DNA of 64,000 bases from positions 45,596-109,595 of the forward strand of contig VZTG01001889.1 of assembly GCA_013397845.1 (NCBI GenBank). Direction: 5' to 3'. This document shows positions 1-29,099 of the stretch, in pieces. How positions within the stretch are numbered: position 1 is the stretch's first letter; the number at the start of each line of letters is the position of its first letter. A model generated the notes under the pieces. It was given only the letters and a program-made list of their open reading frames with translations, was not told the origin of the DNA and made no database searches. This DNA comes from Melanocharis versteri (lineage: Eukaryota; Chordata; Aves; Passeriformes; Melanocharitidae). A program made the translations under genes and the position numbers.

Positions 1-3000
1 GGCCCAGACTGTATTAGAAAGCTTTTAAGCACCATGGGAAATGCCAGTGGAATGGTAGCCAGAATAGCAAAATGTTTAAAAAAAACCCCATAATCCATTG
101 TCATGTATCTCCCTGAAGTGCTGAGGCAGAAGAACAGTGCTGGGTTGCTTATCACTTCAGATCTCAGGACTTCCTTCTGGCAGCTTTAGCATCTCTCCTG
201 CTTTCTGAAATCCTTTGCTTTCCCACACCAGAAAATGAAACTTGTAGGAGCTCAGAAACCTGTGATTATGATTTTTTCAGCCTAAACCACTCAGTATATT
301 CATCCCTAAATGTTTTGTTTCTTTGTTTTCTGATTTTTACAGTGGCAGCGACGCACTGGGTTTCAGCTCTGACAGCATCACACCCTGCAACAGGAGCCTG
401 TCTCGGCACCGGGTGCCCTCTGCACTCAGGAAGACCTTCCCAAGAGCAGGCTCTGCCTAGTTTGGGTGGGTTTTTTGCTTATACATCCTGAAAATGAAAG
501 TCTTAAAAGGCTTTTCCTCTTCACTCGCAGGGCAAACAGCATTGTGTGTATTGCATGTGAATTTTAAAGCTTGTATAGCCAGTCTTGCAACTTCCTCTGC
601 TCTTGTGTGTGCAGCCTTTCCCTGCCAGGGCTCCTAAAAACCTTTTTCATGTGCCTGGATGACTCTGGTTTGGAAGGCCACCTTTCTTTTCTGTTTTGAA
701 ATGACTTTTCAATAGGTTGACAGCATGGTAAATGGATAATGCACCATGTTGGAAGTGCACTAAAAATCCATTTCTGCCACTCAGGCTATTTTAGAATGCT
801 CCCAAAGATTCTAAATTGTTTTATAATCCTGGCACTGCTATTCCTGAAGAGCACAGGGCATAAAACAAGAATGACATGTGCTCCAAACTCTGTTAACCTG
901 TGCTAATGCAGGAAGTAAAACACTTCCAGAAGAAAAAAATGGAAGATTTTGCTGTGTGGATGGACCCACTGCAAGGTAATGAGACAGAATAGTGAAAGAA
1001 TACACTTTAAAGTATGAGCTGAGCTTATGCAAAGTTGCGTAATTGTAATTAGAGATGTCTTCTGCTTAATTAGTTAATTAAGCTCCAGTCTGGTCATTTA
1101 AGCACTTAGTAGCATTTATCTGTACTTGTCTTGTGAGGTTTAGCTTGGTGTGGGTGAGCAGTATTGTCCCCAACGCAGGTACAGCACATTATAGCTCACA
1201 TTTTTAGCAGTTTTTAGCATGTTTTGGAAGGAAAGATGAGTTCTTAGCATGACCTATGTTAATATTACAATCACTCAGCAATGACTGGTTGAAAGGGGTT
1301 TGTTTTGATTAAGATTATAGAGTTTCTGCAAACTTTGTGGTAAAATGCTGCCTTTGCATTTTTCAGTTTTCTGCAGAAAGCTGGAGTGAAACATAAAATA
1401 CTAGAAAAAAGTGATGCTTCCCAGCCTTGCCTCAATTTTAGCAGCTGTGCATCATTTACAGTTACTTGTGAGAGCTGATGTTGAAGTACTTAAATATCTC
1501 CTCTGTGTGAGACAGGTTTCCGGCTCCCTGTGTTTCTCTGGGTGCATTTTTGATTCCTTGAGAGCTGTGTCAGAAGGGCCCTGTTTAGAGATGCGCCTTC
1601 TCATGTTTGCTTATTCTAAGTTCATTGTTTTGCTCTTGTCTGCTCTTGCTAAACCTCCAGCAGTGACTAACGGCGTGGGCATGGTCTCGTGGGACAGCGT
1701 TCTCCAGGTTTCCTCTTTACCGCCCTCCTGGCTTGTTCTGGAGAAGATATATTAGTCTCAAGACTGACTGGATTAGCCACTGTCACACTGCTAATACCAG
1801 TGTCTGGACTCATCCTGGCTTTTCTCAGTCACCAAGATGGGAATCTCTGTACTGTGCACTCTTTCATTTCTTGTAAAATCTTGTCTATCTGTGACAATCA
1901 TCACAAACTGGATGGTTCCTTGGACATAACTATGCTCGATTACGTAGTCCTATTGTTTATTTCAGTGGAGATGGGCTACGACTTCCCAAAAATACATCTA
2001 TACCAAGTATTTTTCACTTAAAAGTTACACAATGTCTAGCTGGGCAGGTCTTCAAACTGTTTCATGCCCCAAAAGCCAGCTAAGTGAATCCACTGCATTT
2101 CATTTGGAATTCAGGGAATGCTTCCATACACTAGCTAAAGTGTTGTCTTCCTCTGACACTTCAGGTTCTAAAAAAATGTCATATTTTTATTTAGGAAAAG
2201 TGACTTGTAAACACATTCTTTACTTCATAAAAAGTGCAGCTTTGGGCAATCCTGAGAAGAAAAACCAAACAAACAAATCCAGCCTAAATTAGACAACCTT
2301 TGCCACCACCACTGTTTCTATTTGATAATTATCACTATATTTCTATGGCAATAACCCAGAGACCTGCTCAGGGTTTTGTTTTGGCTTGTCACTGAGCCAA
2401 CGACACTAATTCCTGACTCTACTACAAAATTTGAGGATAGCATGGGTTGAAAATAAATTTGGAGTAATATTAAAATAAATATGATCTGTTTGCACACTAA
2501 ATATATTAATTAAAGAATGTGTATCATGCACGTATACCGCACTGCAATTATGTTGTAGAATTACAGGGAAACACATTGTTCTCAAACTTAATTATGCACA
2601 TATTTAAAAGACAGCCTTCTCTCCTTTTTATTCCTGCCTTCAGATGATAAATATCTGACAATTTTGTAAGTTCCTGCAGAAGAGCACATCAATGGATCTG
2701 ACTCTTAATCAGTATATTTTTTTATTTCACTCATACAACCTTGACTTATACTCTAGTTATTATAGTGCTCAACCTCCACAATATAATATTATTATATATG
2801 TAATTATTATTATATTTATTATTATTATATATAATATTTTAAGTTATTTTATTCATGATCACTTTGAACATCAGCACTCTGTACAAATATAAAAGCTCTC
2901 TATAAATTAAATAAATATGTTAATAATTGAAATAAGACATAAATATCTGATAATTCATATATGAAACATTCATGTTAACATTGTGGTGTCTCTTCGTGGT

Positions 3001-3690
3001 GCTCTGTCTTCCATCAGAACCAGCTCTAGTGTTGGGTAAGAGTTGTCTCCAAGTATTTGGGGTGCACACACCTGTCATCAGGACTCCCAGCAGTTCTCAT
3101 GCACCTTCTGGAAGTATCTTGTGAAGTGCTTCGGGGCTGTCTGTACGGCGTATCGGTCTGTCATCGGACAGGATGTGGTGTTCTTGGGTTGCTGCAATAA
3201 TGATAATACCAACAGGTAATAGTCAAAATAATGGAGGAAATAAGAAGAACATATTGCTGAGAAGCTGTCGGTGATTGTTCAAGGGGATGTTTAATCAGAG
3301 GAAAGACAGATCTGCATGAATGAACAGAAAGAAGACATTTGAATATTGGGAATACTTCTTCCTGGCTGACTTTGCTTACTGAGATGTGGCTTAGGGCCTT
3401 TTCTTATTAGTGTCCTGGCTAATGACAAGTCCCAGGATTTGTCTACAGGTGATGCATCTTTTAGGAAACTCTAACTTCCATCCAGACTCTATGAATTCAG
3501 GTAGCTCCTGTAAAACCACTGCTGAGCAGCAGCCATAATGCTCAACACTGCGAAACTAAGGGTATGCAGAGATGGCATCAAAATTTTGCTGTTGACTTTA
3601 GACAGCCAGGATGCTGAGATGATTAATTTCATGTTTTGAAAACAAGTGAGTGGTACATTCACATAATTTCGTATTTTTATCTAGGGCGTC
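1..3690. other. Intergenic, AT-rich, no gene recognised
   Basis: No reading frame here has a recognisable domain or a convincing exon with matching splice sites. The segment from about 2,430 to 2,960 is strongly AT-rich, with short ATT/TAT tracts around 2,785-2,840. By synteny with mammals this lies downstream of IL5, on the side facing IRF1, but nothing from IRF1 is visible. Short open frames at 1,411-2,292 are best explained as chance. Confidence 0.6.
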
Positions 3691-3699
3691 CCTAATCCA

Positions 3700-3771
3700 G
3701 CCAGGGGAGTTGGAACTAGATGAACTTTAAGGTCCCTTCCAACCCAAACCATTCCATGATTCTATGATTAT
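3700..3771 (+). mobile_element. CR1 LINE 3'-end fragment
   Basis: The segment carries the typical avian CR1 tail: GGAACTAGATGA, then GGTCCCTTCCAACC, then the short terminal repeats ATTCCATGATTCTATGATT. Only the last 70 or so bases are clear, so this is a severely 5'-truncated copy, as is usual for CR1. Confidence 0.85.
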
Positions 3772-4015
3772 AAATAGTTCATGAGAAACTTACTGTATGT
3801 GTTTTCTTTAAAGTTGATGTTATGTGATCCACGTTTTTCTCCATCAGAGAAATATGGGCTCCTGCTGGATTATTTCTAAAGGAAACTTTCAGTCCTTCTA
3901 TGGTTCTTTCAAGTTGACAGGGAACATGACTGCACTAAAAAAAAAATCAAATAACAGCAAAATTATATTCTGCCAAATGAGTTAACTTTTATCTGATGCC
4001 TAAAAGAAGGCTACC

Positions 4016-4404
4016 TGGAACAGAGGCTGGACAGAGTTAAAGAATAAAATAGATATTTATTGAAAGGCCTTCACAGGACACACCCTGGGAGTACAAAAGC
4101 CTGGCCAAGACTACACTTAAGATGGACCCCCAAGATGGACGCTGGGTCACGGGTTCTCGCCCTTTTTATAAGTTTTGGCCCATTTACATATTCGGGCCAA
4201 CTGTCCAACCACAGCTTCAGTCCACGCAGTCCCATCCTTTCGGACTGTCCCCTCTCAATCCATGGCTGTTTACATTCTTGGGGTCTGAAGCTGCAAATGT
4301 CCTTGGTTCTTTGGGCTGGAAACGGTGTGTTTTGTCCAGCCAGGCTAGGAGAAGAGCTGTTAGCACTATACAAGAAGCCCAGAGTTACAGACACACTAAT
4401 GCAG
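4016..4404 (-). mobile_element. Solo LTR of an endogenous retrovirus
   Basis: Read on the minus strand, this block has the layout of a retroviral LTR. A U3-like stretch is followed by a TATA box (TTATAAAAAGG, about 4,161-4,171), then about 100 bp further on a polyadenylation signal (AATAAA, plus-strand 4,056-4,061) and a T-rich U5-like tail. No gag, pol or env frame is next to it, so it looks like a solo LTR left by recombination. The edges are approximate, and I did not find a clear target-site duplication. It sits about 1 kb downstream of IL5 exon 2. The open frames on both strands inside it (about 4,060-4,416) are LTR sequence, not genes. Confidence 0.6.
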
Positions 4405-5413
4405 TATAAAATCTAAAAAATATGAAAGTTAAAACTAAAGGTATCATTCTTCCAGCAAATTCAATAACTATTTGCATGCATAGCAGAAACAGAAATTACC
4501 TATTGTCTACTCTATTTCTGTACGAATACAGAAAGAGGTACTTTCCTATGTTTTCTGGGGTTTGATAAAAAATCTACAGCAGGAGAGAAATGAAACACAT
4601 TTTAAAAATTGTTATAAAGGAAAATAGAGAAAAGAATTGTAAAAGCAGACTAAAATCCATTGAGATTACAGCTTTATCAAAACCTCAGTAGCCCAAGGAT
4701 GTTAGATCTGCCAACTCCATCTCCCAGCTATATCTCCCACAGAGGACAGAAGCACTGTACCCCTCTGTCTATATCTTAACCTTCTTTAAAGTTGCAAGTT
4801 CTAAACATTTTTTCCTCTAAAACAACAGGCTGGCTACTCTTAATTATTTTTCATGAACCTTTTTTCAGTTCACAGAACTTGAGAAATCTGCAGACCACAA
4901 ACTGAAACTACTGATCAACAGGGTTGTGGGCAATAAGTTCTTGTCCCAACAAATTGCTTCCTTCAGACACAAACTTCACGGTGCTTTATAACACCCAACT
5001 TGTTTGTTTGCCAAGAGGTAAGAGCATTTTAGTGCTTCAAGTACTAGCCCTATTCATCACCTTTGGTTCTAAATGACAGCGGTGATGTTCAGGGTCTGCA
5101 CCTCACACAGTAATATTGAGAACAGCCTCAGTAGTAATCTCTCTGGAAGAACTCCTGAGATTGCCTTCAGCAGGAGTATAACCAAGTCTCAGAGACCATG
5201 GTCACAGAATTGGTTATTTATTTCCATAGCTTTACATACAAGGAAGTTCACTGAATTTGACAGAACTGCCCATGAACAATTAGCATATGTATTCCCTTTT
5301 AGTGAGATATGGTCTTTTTTAGTAGTCTAACTCTTTCCCTCAAGATCTGCTACAAAGCATCATCATTTTTCAAATAATTAACAACAGCAGAATAAAGAAT
5401 TTGAAAATCTTAC
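4405..5413. other. Region downstream of IL5 exon 2; exons 3 and 4 expected but not recognised
   Basis: In human IL5, exon 3 (129 bp) and exon 4 would lie here. On the minus strand there is an acceptor-like TTTGTAG at about 5,350-5,356, followed by a short frame (ILRERVRLLKKTI) that vaguely recalls the end of mammalian exon 3 but stops after 16 codons. A second fragment, QEFFQRDYY followed by a stop (about 5,110-5,139), recalls the mammalian C-terminal QEFLG segment but is not joined by an open frame. These resemblances are too weak to call exons. Confidence 0.35.
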
Positions 5414-5848
5414 CTGAAATTTCCCCTTGGGTACTGGAAGAAAGATCTAAAATTTTTAAAAAGAATATACTGTTAGAAGGTATTTCTCCTCTAAGTGACT
5501 GCCACATTGTTAGACATCTTGAACTACATATCATCTTCATCAGGCTTTCTATTTCTGAACTTCCTTTGGGGAAACAATTACAGCACCAGCTTCTGAGGAA
5601 AGCTTGACACGCAGTGCCAACTTTAACAAACAAAACACAGGACATGCAAACTAGAGCTGAAACTAGCCCAGACTTCATTTTATATTTCCATCAAAAGAAT
5701 TGTAGGAAATGAAGAGAAAGAGATAACCACCCACCTCTTTGTTTGCTAGAGCCACTAGAGCCTTGAGGTTTGCTTGAAATTCTTCTATTGCACCTCCCAT
5801 TGAGCCAGGTAAGCAGCAACTCACCAAGAAGATACAGAGCAACAGCAT
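5414..5848 (-). CDS. IL5: Interleukin-5-like cytokine, exons 1 and 2 only (possible pseudogene)
   Basis: IL-5 is a secreted homodimeric four-helix cytokine that drives eosinophil growth in mammals. Exon 1 (5,735-5,848) codes for 38 residues: a hydrophobic signal peptide starting MLLLCIFLVSCCLPG, then the start of helix A ending ALANKE, which matches the mammalian exon 1 end IANE. The donor is GAG|GTGGGT. Exon 2 (5,414-5,446) has acceptor ATTTTAG and donor CAG|GTAAGA and is exactly 33 bp, the same size and phase as mammalian exon 2. Its product IFLPVPKGKFQ parallels LRIPVPVHKN. The gene is head-to-head with RAD50, as in mammals. Exons 3 and 4 were not found. The chicken IL5 gene has been reported as a likely pseudogene, so this copy may be degenerate too. 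The ATG at 5,848 is chosen because it begins the signal peptide; an in-frame upstream ATG at 5,938 lies above the TATA box. Confidence 0.6.
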
Positions 5849-5895
5849 TTTGGGTTCAAGGAAAGCTGTGTTTGATTTATGCACCATACGCTGCC

Positions 5896-5903
5896 TATAT
5901 ATA
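5896..5903 (-). promoter_or_regulatory. TATA box of IL5-like gene
   Basis: TATATATA followed by GG on the minus strand lies 48 bp upstream of the IL5 start codon. That leaves room for a short leader, as in mammalian IL5. Confidence 0.55.
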
Positions 5904-5939
5904 CCTTGAATATCACATGAAAGGGAAAGTTTTCTCATA

Positions 5940-8481
5940 TAGGAAAAGGCACAAGACCATGGTGTGAGTTATAGGCACTGTGGGATGCCTCACTGGGGAC
6001 CTGTTGGGGGTTTCCTTCCTTCTGACATCAAGTAAGGGGAAAATACCTTTGTGGATAAGAGATGCCACTTTCTTACATGATATCAAAAACTCATCACAGG
6101 AAATAGGAGCATTCCTTCTGTAACACAGATATTTATGTGGTTCTATTCTTACTTTTGCATCACATAATCAGAGAGGTGGAGATCTGAAAAGGTATGTAGT
6201 TTTTACATCCCACTCAGTAATATGCCATCTTTTGTTCAGTGGGATTTTCTAATATGAACTGCAGTTCGAGGCTGAGTAAAAAATACCTGTAACTTCTTAG
6301 ACATACACAGACCCTAACACTACTTAACCAGTTTGGATTATTTACCCTTCCTCCCTCCCCCTCACTGTTTGGGGAAATTCACCATAGAACACATAGCTGG
6401 AAAAGGCATAGGTTTAATTGACAGCCCAGCGGTGAAAGCATGGCAGGTATTAATGGCTGGAATTAGCTGTCCTGGCATCAGGTGAAAACCTTGTCCCTTT
6501 ACGTAAGTGGAAAAACTCAATCTACTGAAAAAAACCAAATGCTTATAAATGGCTGAAACCTACTCTCAGATGACTGGCAAGGGCTTGTGAGAGGGCAACA
6601 CTCACTCACTAAAAGGTTACAATTTTCCAGCAAAATTGGACAAATCATTCAACGACATGAGAAGAGTCATCTGGTTTTCCATAGCTACCTGCTTGAGAGG
6701 CCCAGGAGCAGAAAAGACCTTGTGCACATCGAATTATCAGTTTTTCAGCACATAATTTCATGAGCAGATCTGTTTAAGTTTTGTTGAAAATACTGCTTAA
6801 CTAGTTTTTAAATACTGTTTTTAAATTCTTGTCCTAAAATTCGGCAAGAAAATCATAACTACAAGTTTAAAAAGCCATCTTGAAAGGATCTTTTGAACCT
6901 AACTGAAAAAGCTCCTGATAAAGCTTTTAACATTAAACTAATGAAACATTCTGTTGTCAAGCCACAGCCAAAGAAACACAAGAGATCCCCAGATGAAAAT
7001 GTTTGGTCCCTAGAAGAGCATGTAGAAATAATACAGGATATACTTCCATTCCTCTGCAGAAATCAGCATTTGGCTGCTCTTATAGTAGTTTAGACTGGAA
7101 AGATAAAAGTGTGTAACCGCTTTTGTTCTTCTACCTAAGTTCGAAACAGATTGACAGATTTCTAGAAGGGATGACATAATAATAAACATTGCAGGAAAGA
7201 GGTTGTCCCTTCTGTTCCTCAGCCTTTCATGTTCACGCTCATATTCATAGATTTATAGACTCTGAAAAGCTGATAACTGTGCTGGTGAAAGGAGAACAAT
7301 CACAAGTGAAGAAATCATTCCCACAAAACCATCCCACAGCAGCATAAACACACACACTTTTTAGAGAATAAATTTAATATTGATGGGAAAGTGGTATGTG
7401 TGAAACAGAAAACTCTTACCAGAAACAGTGCCAATAATTGTCTCCTAATCATCAACTTTCGGAGAATATTCCAGAGGTCAGACTGGCCACAGAATCAGGG
7501 TATGATCCATGCATCATCTAAAAGCAATGTGGAAAAGTGTTGCCATAGAGAAAGCACTGTGCTGCTGAACAACTGAGTCATACCGAGGCAGCTACAGGGC
7601 AGGAGGCAACACACAAATGGAGTATAATCTGGTGTCATCTCTCCAGAGGAGTTGTATTGGCTTCTCAAAGATGGGTGTGAACTTTGGCAATATTTTTACA
7701 GGCTGTTCAGCCAATATGGACACTGATTTCTTCTTGTCTCAAAATCTGAAGTGGCTATAGCTCACATTTTGTGAACATTTTTTGCACTCATAAAAGGTAG
7801 GATTATCACTGGAGTACAACTGTAGTGAAAGCCTGAATTGCTGGCCACAAAACCACCTGCTGGCTACCAGTTTCTGATAAGGTCCAGACTTCGTCTATCA
7901 TCTGTTACTCATTTTAATTACAGATGATGCTCAGATTGAGCACAAAGGGCTGTCTTCTAAAGTTTGCCTCTGTCACCTAACCATGAACTTGATCTGACGA
8001 AAGAATTAGTTGCGTTGTTTCCCTTCATGGAGAAAATTCAGTAAGCACTAAAATATGCTGGCAAATTATCAATCAATCTTGGAGTTGGCCTCAAATTAGA
8101 TTCCCAATGCTGTCGGCTCATACAGTGAACCTGAGATGGCTCCCAGCTGGCCAGGGGCTGCTGGGTCAAGGTAAGAGTGTGTATGGCACGTGCAGCCTGA
8201 CCCTATGTTTGGTTCTGGAGGGACTCCTGGTCCTCAGGAGTAGGATAACAAAGCACCAGAGAAGGAGGAGGAAGGGGCAGTCCTCTGGCTAGGACTTTTT
8301 TCTAACTGCATGATGAATAGGAGATAGAGAGCAAAGAGGAAGAGGACGTGGAAGAAGACTGGTACAACGGGGCAAGGAGCTCTGTTGGCCCTAGAGAGAA
8401 ATGAACTTGAGCAGCCAAAGGGAGCGATCCCCTTTCCTACCCCTGATCATCTGGAACTTTCCTGCAGCCCCTAAAACTGCC
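5940..8481. other. Intergenic region between IL5 and the LTR/CR1 cluster
   Basis: No gene, RNA or clear repeat was recognised. The longest open frames (for example 6,893-7,093 and 7,391-7,576) have no recognisable motifs and no splice context. Any upstream IL5 control elements would lie at the left edge of this region. Confidence 0.5.
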
Positions 8482-9500
8482 TGTCTTGGTTTCAGCTGAG
8501 GTGGAGTTAATTTCTTCTCAGTATTTGGTACAGTGTTGTGTTTTGGATTCAGAATGAGAATAATGTTGATAGTATACTGATGTATTGGCTTTTTCTAAGT
8601 TGTTGTATCCTAAGTCAAGGAATTTTTTTTGGTGTCTGGTGGTCTGCCAGTGAGGAGGTACAGAAAAGAAACAGTGAAGGAGCACAGCCTGGACAGGTGA
8701 CCCAAACTGGCCAAAGGGATACTCCACACCATGGAACATTATGCTCAGTAGATAAACTGAGGGAGTTACCTGGAAAGGGTCTGGCATCGGTCAGCAGGTG
8801 GTGGGCAATTTTATTTGGCATCAGTTATTTGGGTTTTTCCCACTATTAATTTTCATTATTATTATTTACCACTATTATTGTATTTTACTCTGTTTTCTGT
8901 TATTAAACTACTCTTATCCCAACCTACAAGTTTTAGAGTTGATTCTTCTCCTCATTCCACTGAGGTTGAGGGAGAGGAGAGATCGAGCCAGTGGCTGTGT
9001 GGCGCCTCATCATCACGATGTAAGACAGACATTAAAGCTATTAGAGTGTCCGAAGGAGGACAGCAAGAATGGGGAAGGGTCTGGAGAAGAAGCCCTGTGA
9101 GGAGCGGCTGAGGGTACTTGGTCCGTTCAGCCTGGACGAGACTGAGGGGTGATCTTGCGGCAGGGTACATCGGCAGATACTGATCTCTTCTCTGTGGTGA
9201 TCAGTGATAGGACTTGAGGGAATGGCCTGAAGTGTCAGGGTAGGTTTAGGCTGGGTATCAGGAAAAGGTTCTTCACCCAGAGGGCGGTTGGGTACTGAAC
9301 AGGCTCCCCAGGGAAGTGGTCACAGCACCAAGCCTGACAATGCTGAAGAAGCGTTTGGACAAGGCTCTCGGGCAGATGGTGTGACTCTTAGGAATGGTGC
9401 TGTGCAGGGCCAGGAGTTGGACTCGATGACCCTTGATGGTCCCTTCCAACTCAGCCTGTTCTGTGACTCTGTGATTTCCAGCTGGGCTTAAACCACGATA
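8482..9500 (+). mobile_element. ERV LTR interrupted by a CR1 insertion
   Basis: The LTR begins TGTCTTGGTTTCAGCTG at 8,482 and matches, from memory, a long-terminal-repeat family very common in passerine genomes, including the internal CTGACCCAAACTGGCCAAAGG-like block, an ATT-rich stretch and ATTAAAC. It runs to about 9,012, is broken by a CR1 element, and resumes with CAGCTGGGCTTAAACCACGATA at about 9,479-9,500. Flanking pentamers CTGCC (8,477-8,481) and CCGCC (9,501-9,505) differ at one base and may be the remains of a 5-bp target duplication. No internal retroviral genes are present, so this is a solo LTR. It abuts the CpG island upstream of RAD50. Confidence 0.75.
9012..9476 (+). mobile_element. 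CR1 LINE fragment nested inside the LTR
   Basis: The copy shows the ordered blocks of the CR1 3' region: GAGGAGCGGCTGAGGG, TTCAGCCTGGACGAGACTGA, GGTTCTTCACCCAGAGGG, GGGCCAGGAGTTGGACTCGA, then GGTCCCTTCCAACTCAG and the terminal CTGTGACTCTGTGATT. The LTR continues directly after its tail, so CR1 landed after the LTR. Confidence 0.85.
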
Positions 9501-10000
9501 CCGCCTCAAAATTCCATCGCTCCTGTCTGAGTCCTTACGAGACCCGGTAGCCCGGACGCGCAGCGAAAACACCAATACCCCTCCCCCACCCCAGAGCCCT
9601 CAGGCGGCCCGGTGGGGCGGTGCGAGCCTGGCGGGCGGGGCCGCCATGGCCGGGGCGGGGCGGGCGCGGGGGTTGCCGGGGCACGGGACGGTAGTGGCGG
9701 CGGTGGAGGTGATCGCAGGGTTAGGGGAAAAGAGGGTGGCCGGGCTGGGGGCATGGTACCGCGGCGGACTCAGCTCGGGTGCGCTCGGACGGCGGGTAGG
9801 GGAAGGGCCGCCCCAGGGCCTCCTCCTGGAAAACGTCCGCCCCCGGCGCCGCGCGGAGCTGCGGGCGGGAAAGCCCCGCTGCCATCTCTGCCTCGGCAGG
9901 AAATGCCTTTTCCCGGGCCGAGCCCCGCCGGGCACCCACAGAGGAGCCGCGGGAGGGCCTAGCCCGAGCCATCGGCCCCGTGGAACACCCCCGGAATACG
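9500..10000 (+). promoter_or_regulatory. CpG island, likely RAD50 promoter
   Basis: A sharp switch from AT-rich DNA to GC-rich, CpG-dense sequence with several GGGCGGGGC-type Sp1-like boxes (around 9,635-9,665) lies 650-1,150 bp upstream of the RAD50 ATG. It is the only such island in this part of the window, which fits a TATA-less housekeeping promoter. Long open frames on both strands here (for example 9,646-10,191 and 9,600-10,454) follow from the base composition and are not called as genes. The stretch from 10,000 to 10,653 is likely 5' UTR, possibly with a leader intron; the transcription start is not visible. Confidence 0.7.
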
Positions 10001-10626
10001 CAGCCATACACACACTACTCAGGCGTGTTTGCAGTGGGTCGGTGGCGGGCCTTGGGGTCGGAGTTGCCTCCCCCAGTCCCCTCCAGTGCTCGAGGCAGCT
10101 CCCACCCGTGCACAGCCAATGGTCTGTGCCCGCCCCATGGCCTGGGAAGGCTCGAGTCTTCCCCTTCATATCAGGAATTAGGACAACGTGATTGTGGATA
10201 TGCCTGAGAGAAACAGGCATTAGCAAAGCTTGCACGGAGTTGGGTGTTGCAGTACAACAGTGGGTTATCAAAGGAAAAAAAATATTGGGGCTTCTGTTGC
10301 GTTTGGGGCATTTTGAAGGCACGTGCATAGTGTTTGTGAAGTGGGATAAAGGGTTATTTGGCGCCATTGTGTTTGATTTCATGATACATAGTATGGCATT
10401 TAGCTTGGAGTTGCTTAATGTCTCAGTTTGAAACAAATAAGGTGTTGTCTTCATATGTTTTGTACCTTGAGCAGTAACTGAAGAACATTAGCTGTTTTAA
10501 ATATATTCATCATATGTTGTGCTTGTATAGGTGTCTAGTCAGCTTTCAGTAATCTGTTGTGATTTCTGCTTAGTGGATTTTCCACAAAGCTCTGTTTTAC
10601 AGGATTTACAGTGTTTACACCTCTGA

Positions 10627-28790
<18,164 letters not shown>

Positions 28791-29071
28791 AATGCCCAGT
28801 AATTACATATTATAGACAGCCTAACCTGATCCATTGTATACTGCCTGACTTGGTAGAGCTCAGTGTAGGTGTCTGAAAATGTAATTCCTTTGTATCATAT
28901 TCTGTTGAAGATTTGTAACAGTTCTAGACAGAGTCTAAAACTGTGAGACTTTAAAACTTCTTGTCTTCCTGTGTATTTCTGTGCCTGGGCTTAGGAATCA
29001 CCATAATTTGAAAGAATTTAAATGGATACCACACAGTTAAATTTTGATGTATTTTATGCTTTAAAAGGAAA

Positions 29072-29077
29072 AATAAA
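29072..29077 (+). terminator. RAD50 polyadenylation signal
   Basis: AATAAA lies about 280 bp after the RAD50 stop codon and is followed by a GT-rich stretch (TGTGATGTTCTTTGTG), as expected for a cleavage site. This gives a short 3' UTR. Confidence 0.6.
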
Positions 29078-29099
29078 ATTGTGATGTTCTTTGTGCATG

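Noticed and set aside
5110..5356. Putative IL5 exons 3 and 4
   Set aside because: Short resemblances to mammalian IL5 exist on the minus strand, but they lie in different frames with stops between them and lack convincing splice sites, so they are not called.
6893..7093. A 66-codon plus-strand frame rich in lysine
   Set aside because: No recognisable motif, no splice or promoter context, and the surrounding DNA looks non-coding.
9600..10454. Long overlapping open frames on both strands (up to 284 codons) upstream of RAD50
   Set aside because: They fall in the CpG island, where stop codons are rare. The products are proline-, arginine- and glycine-rich with no domain, and frames overlap on both strands.
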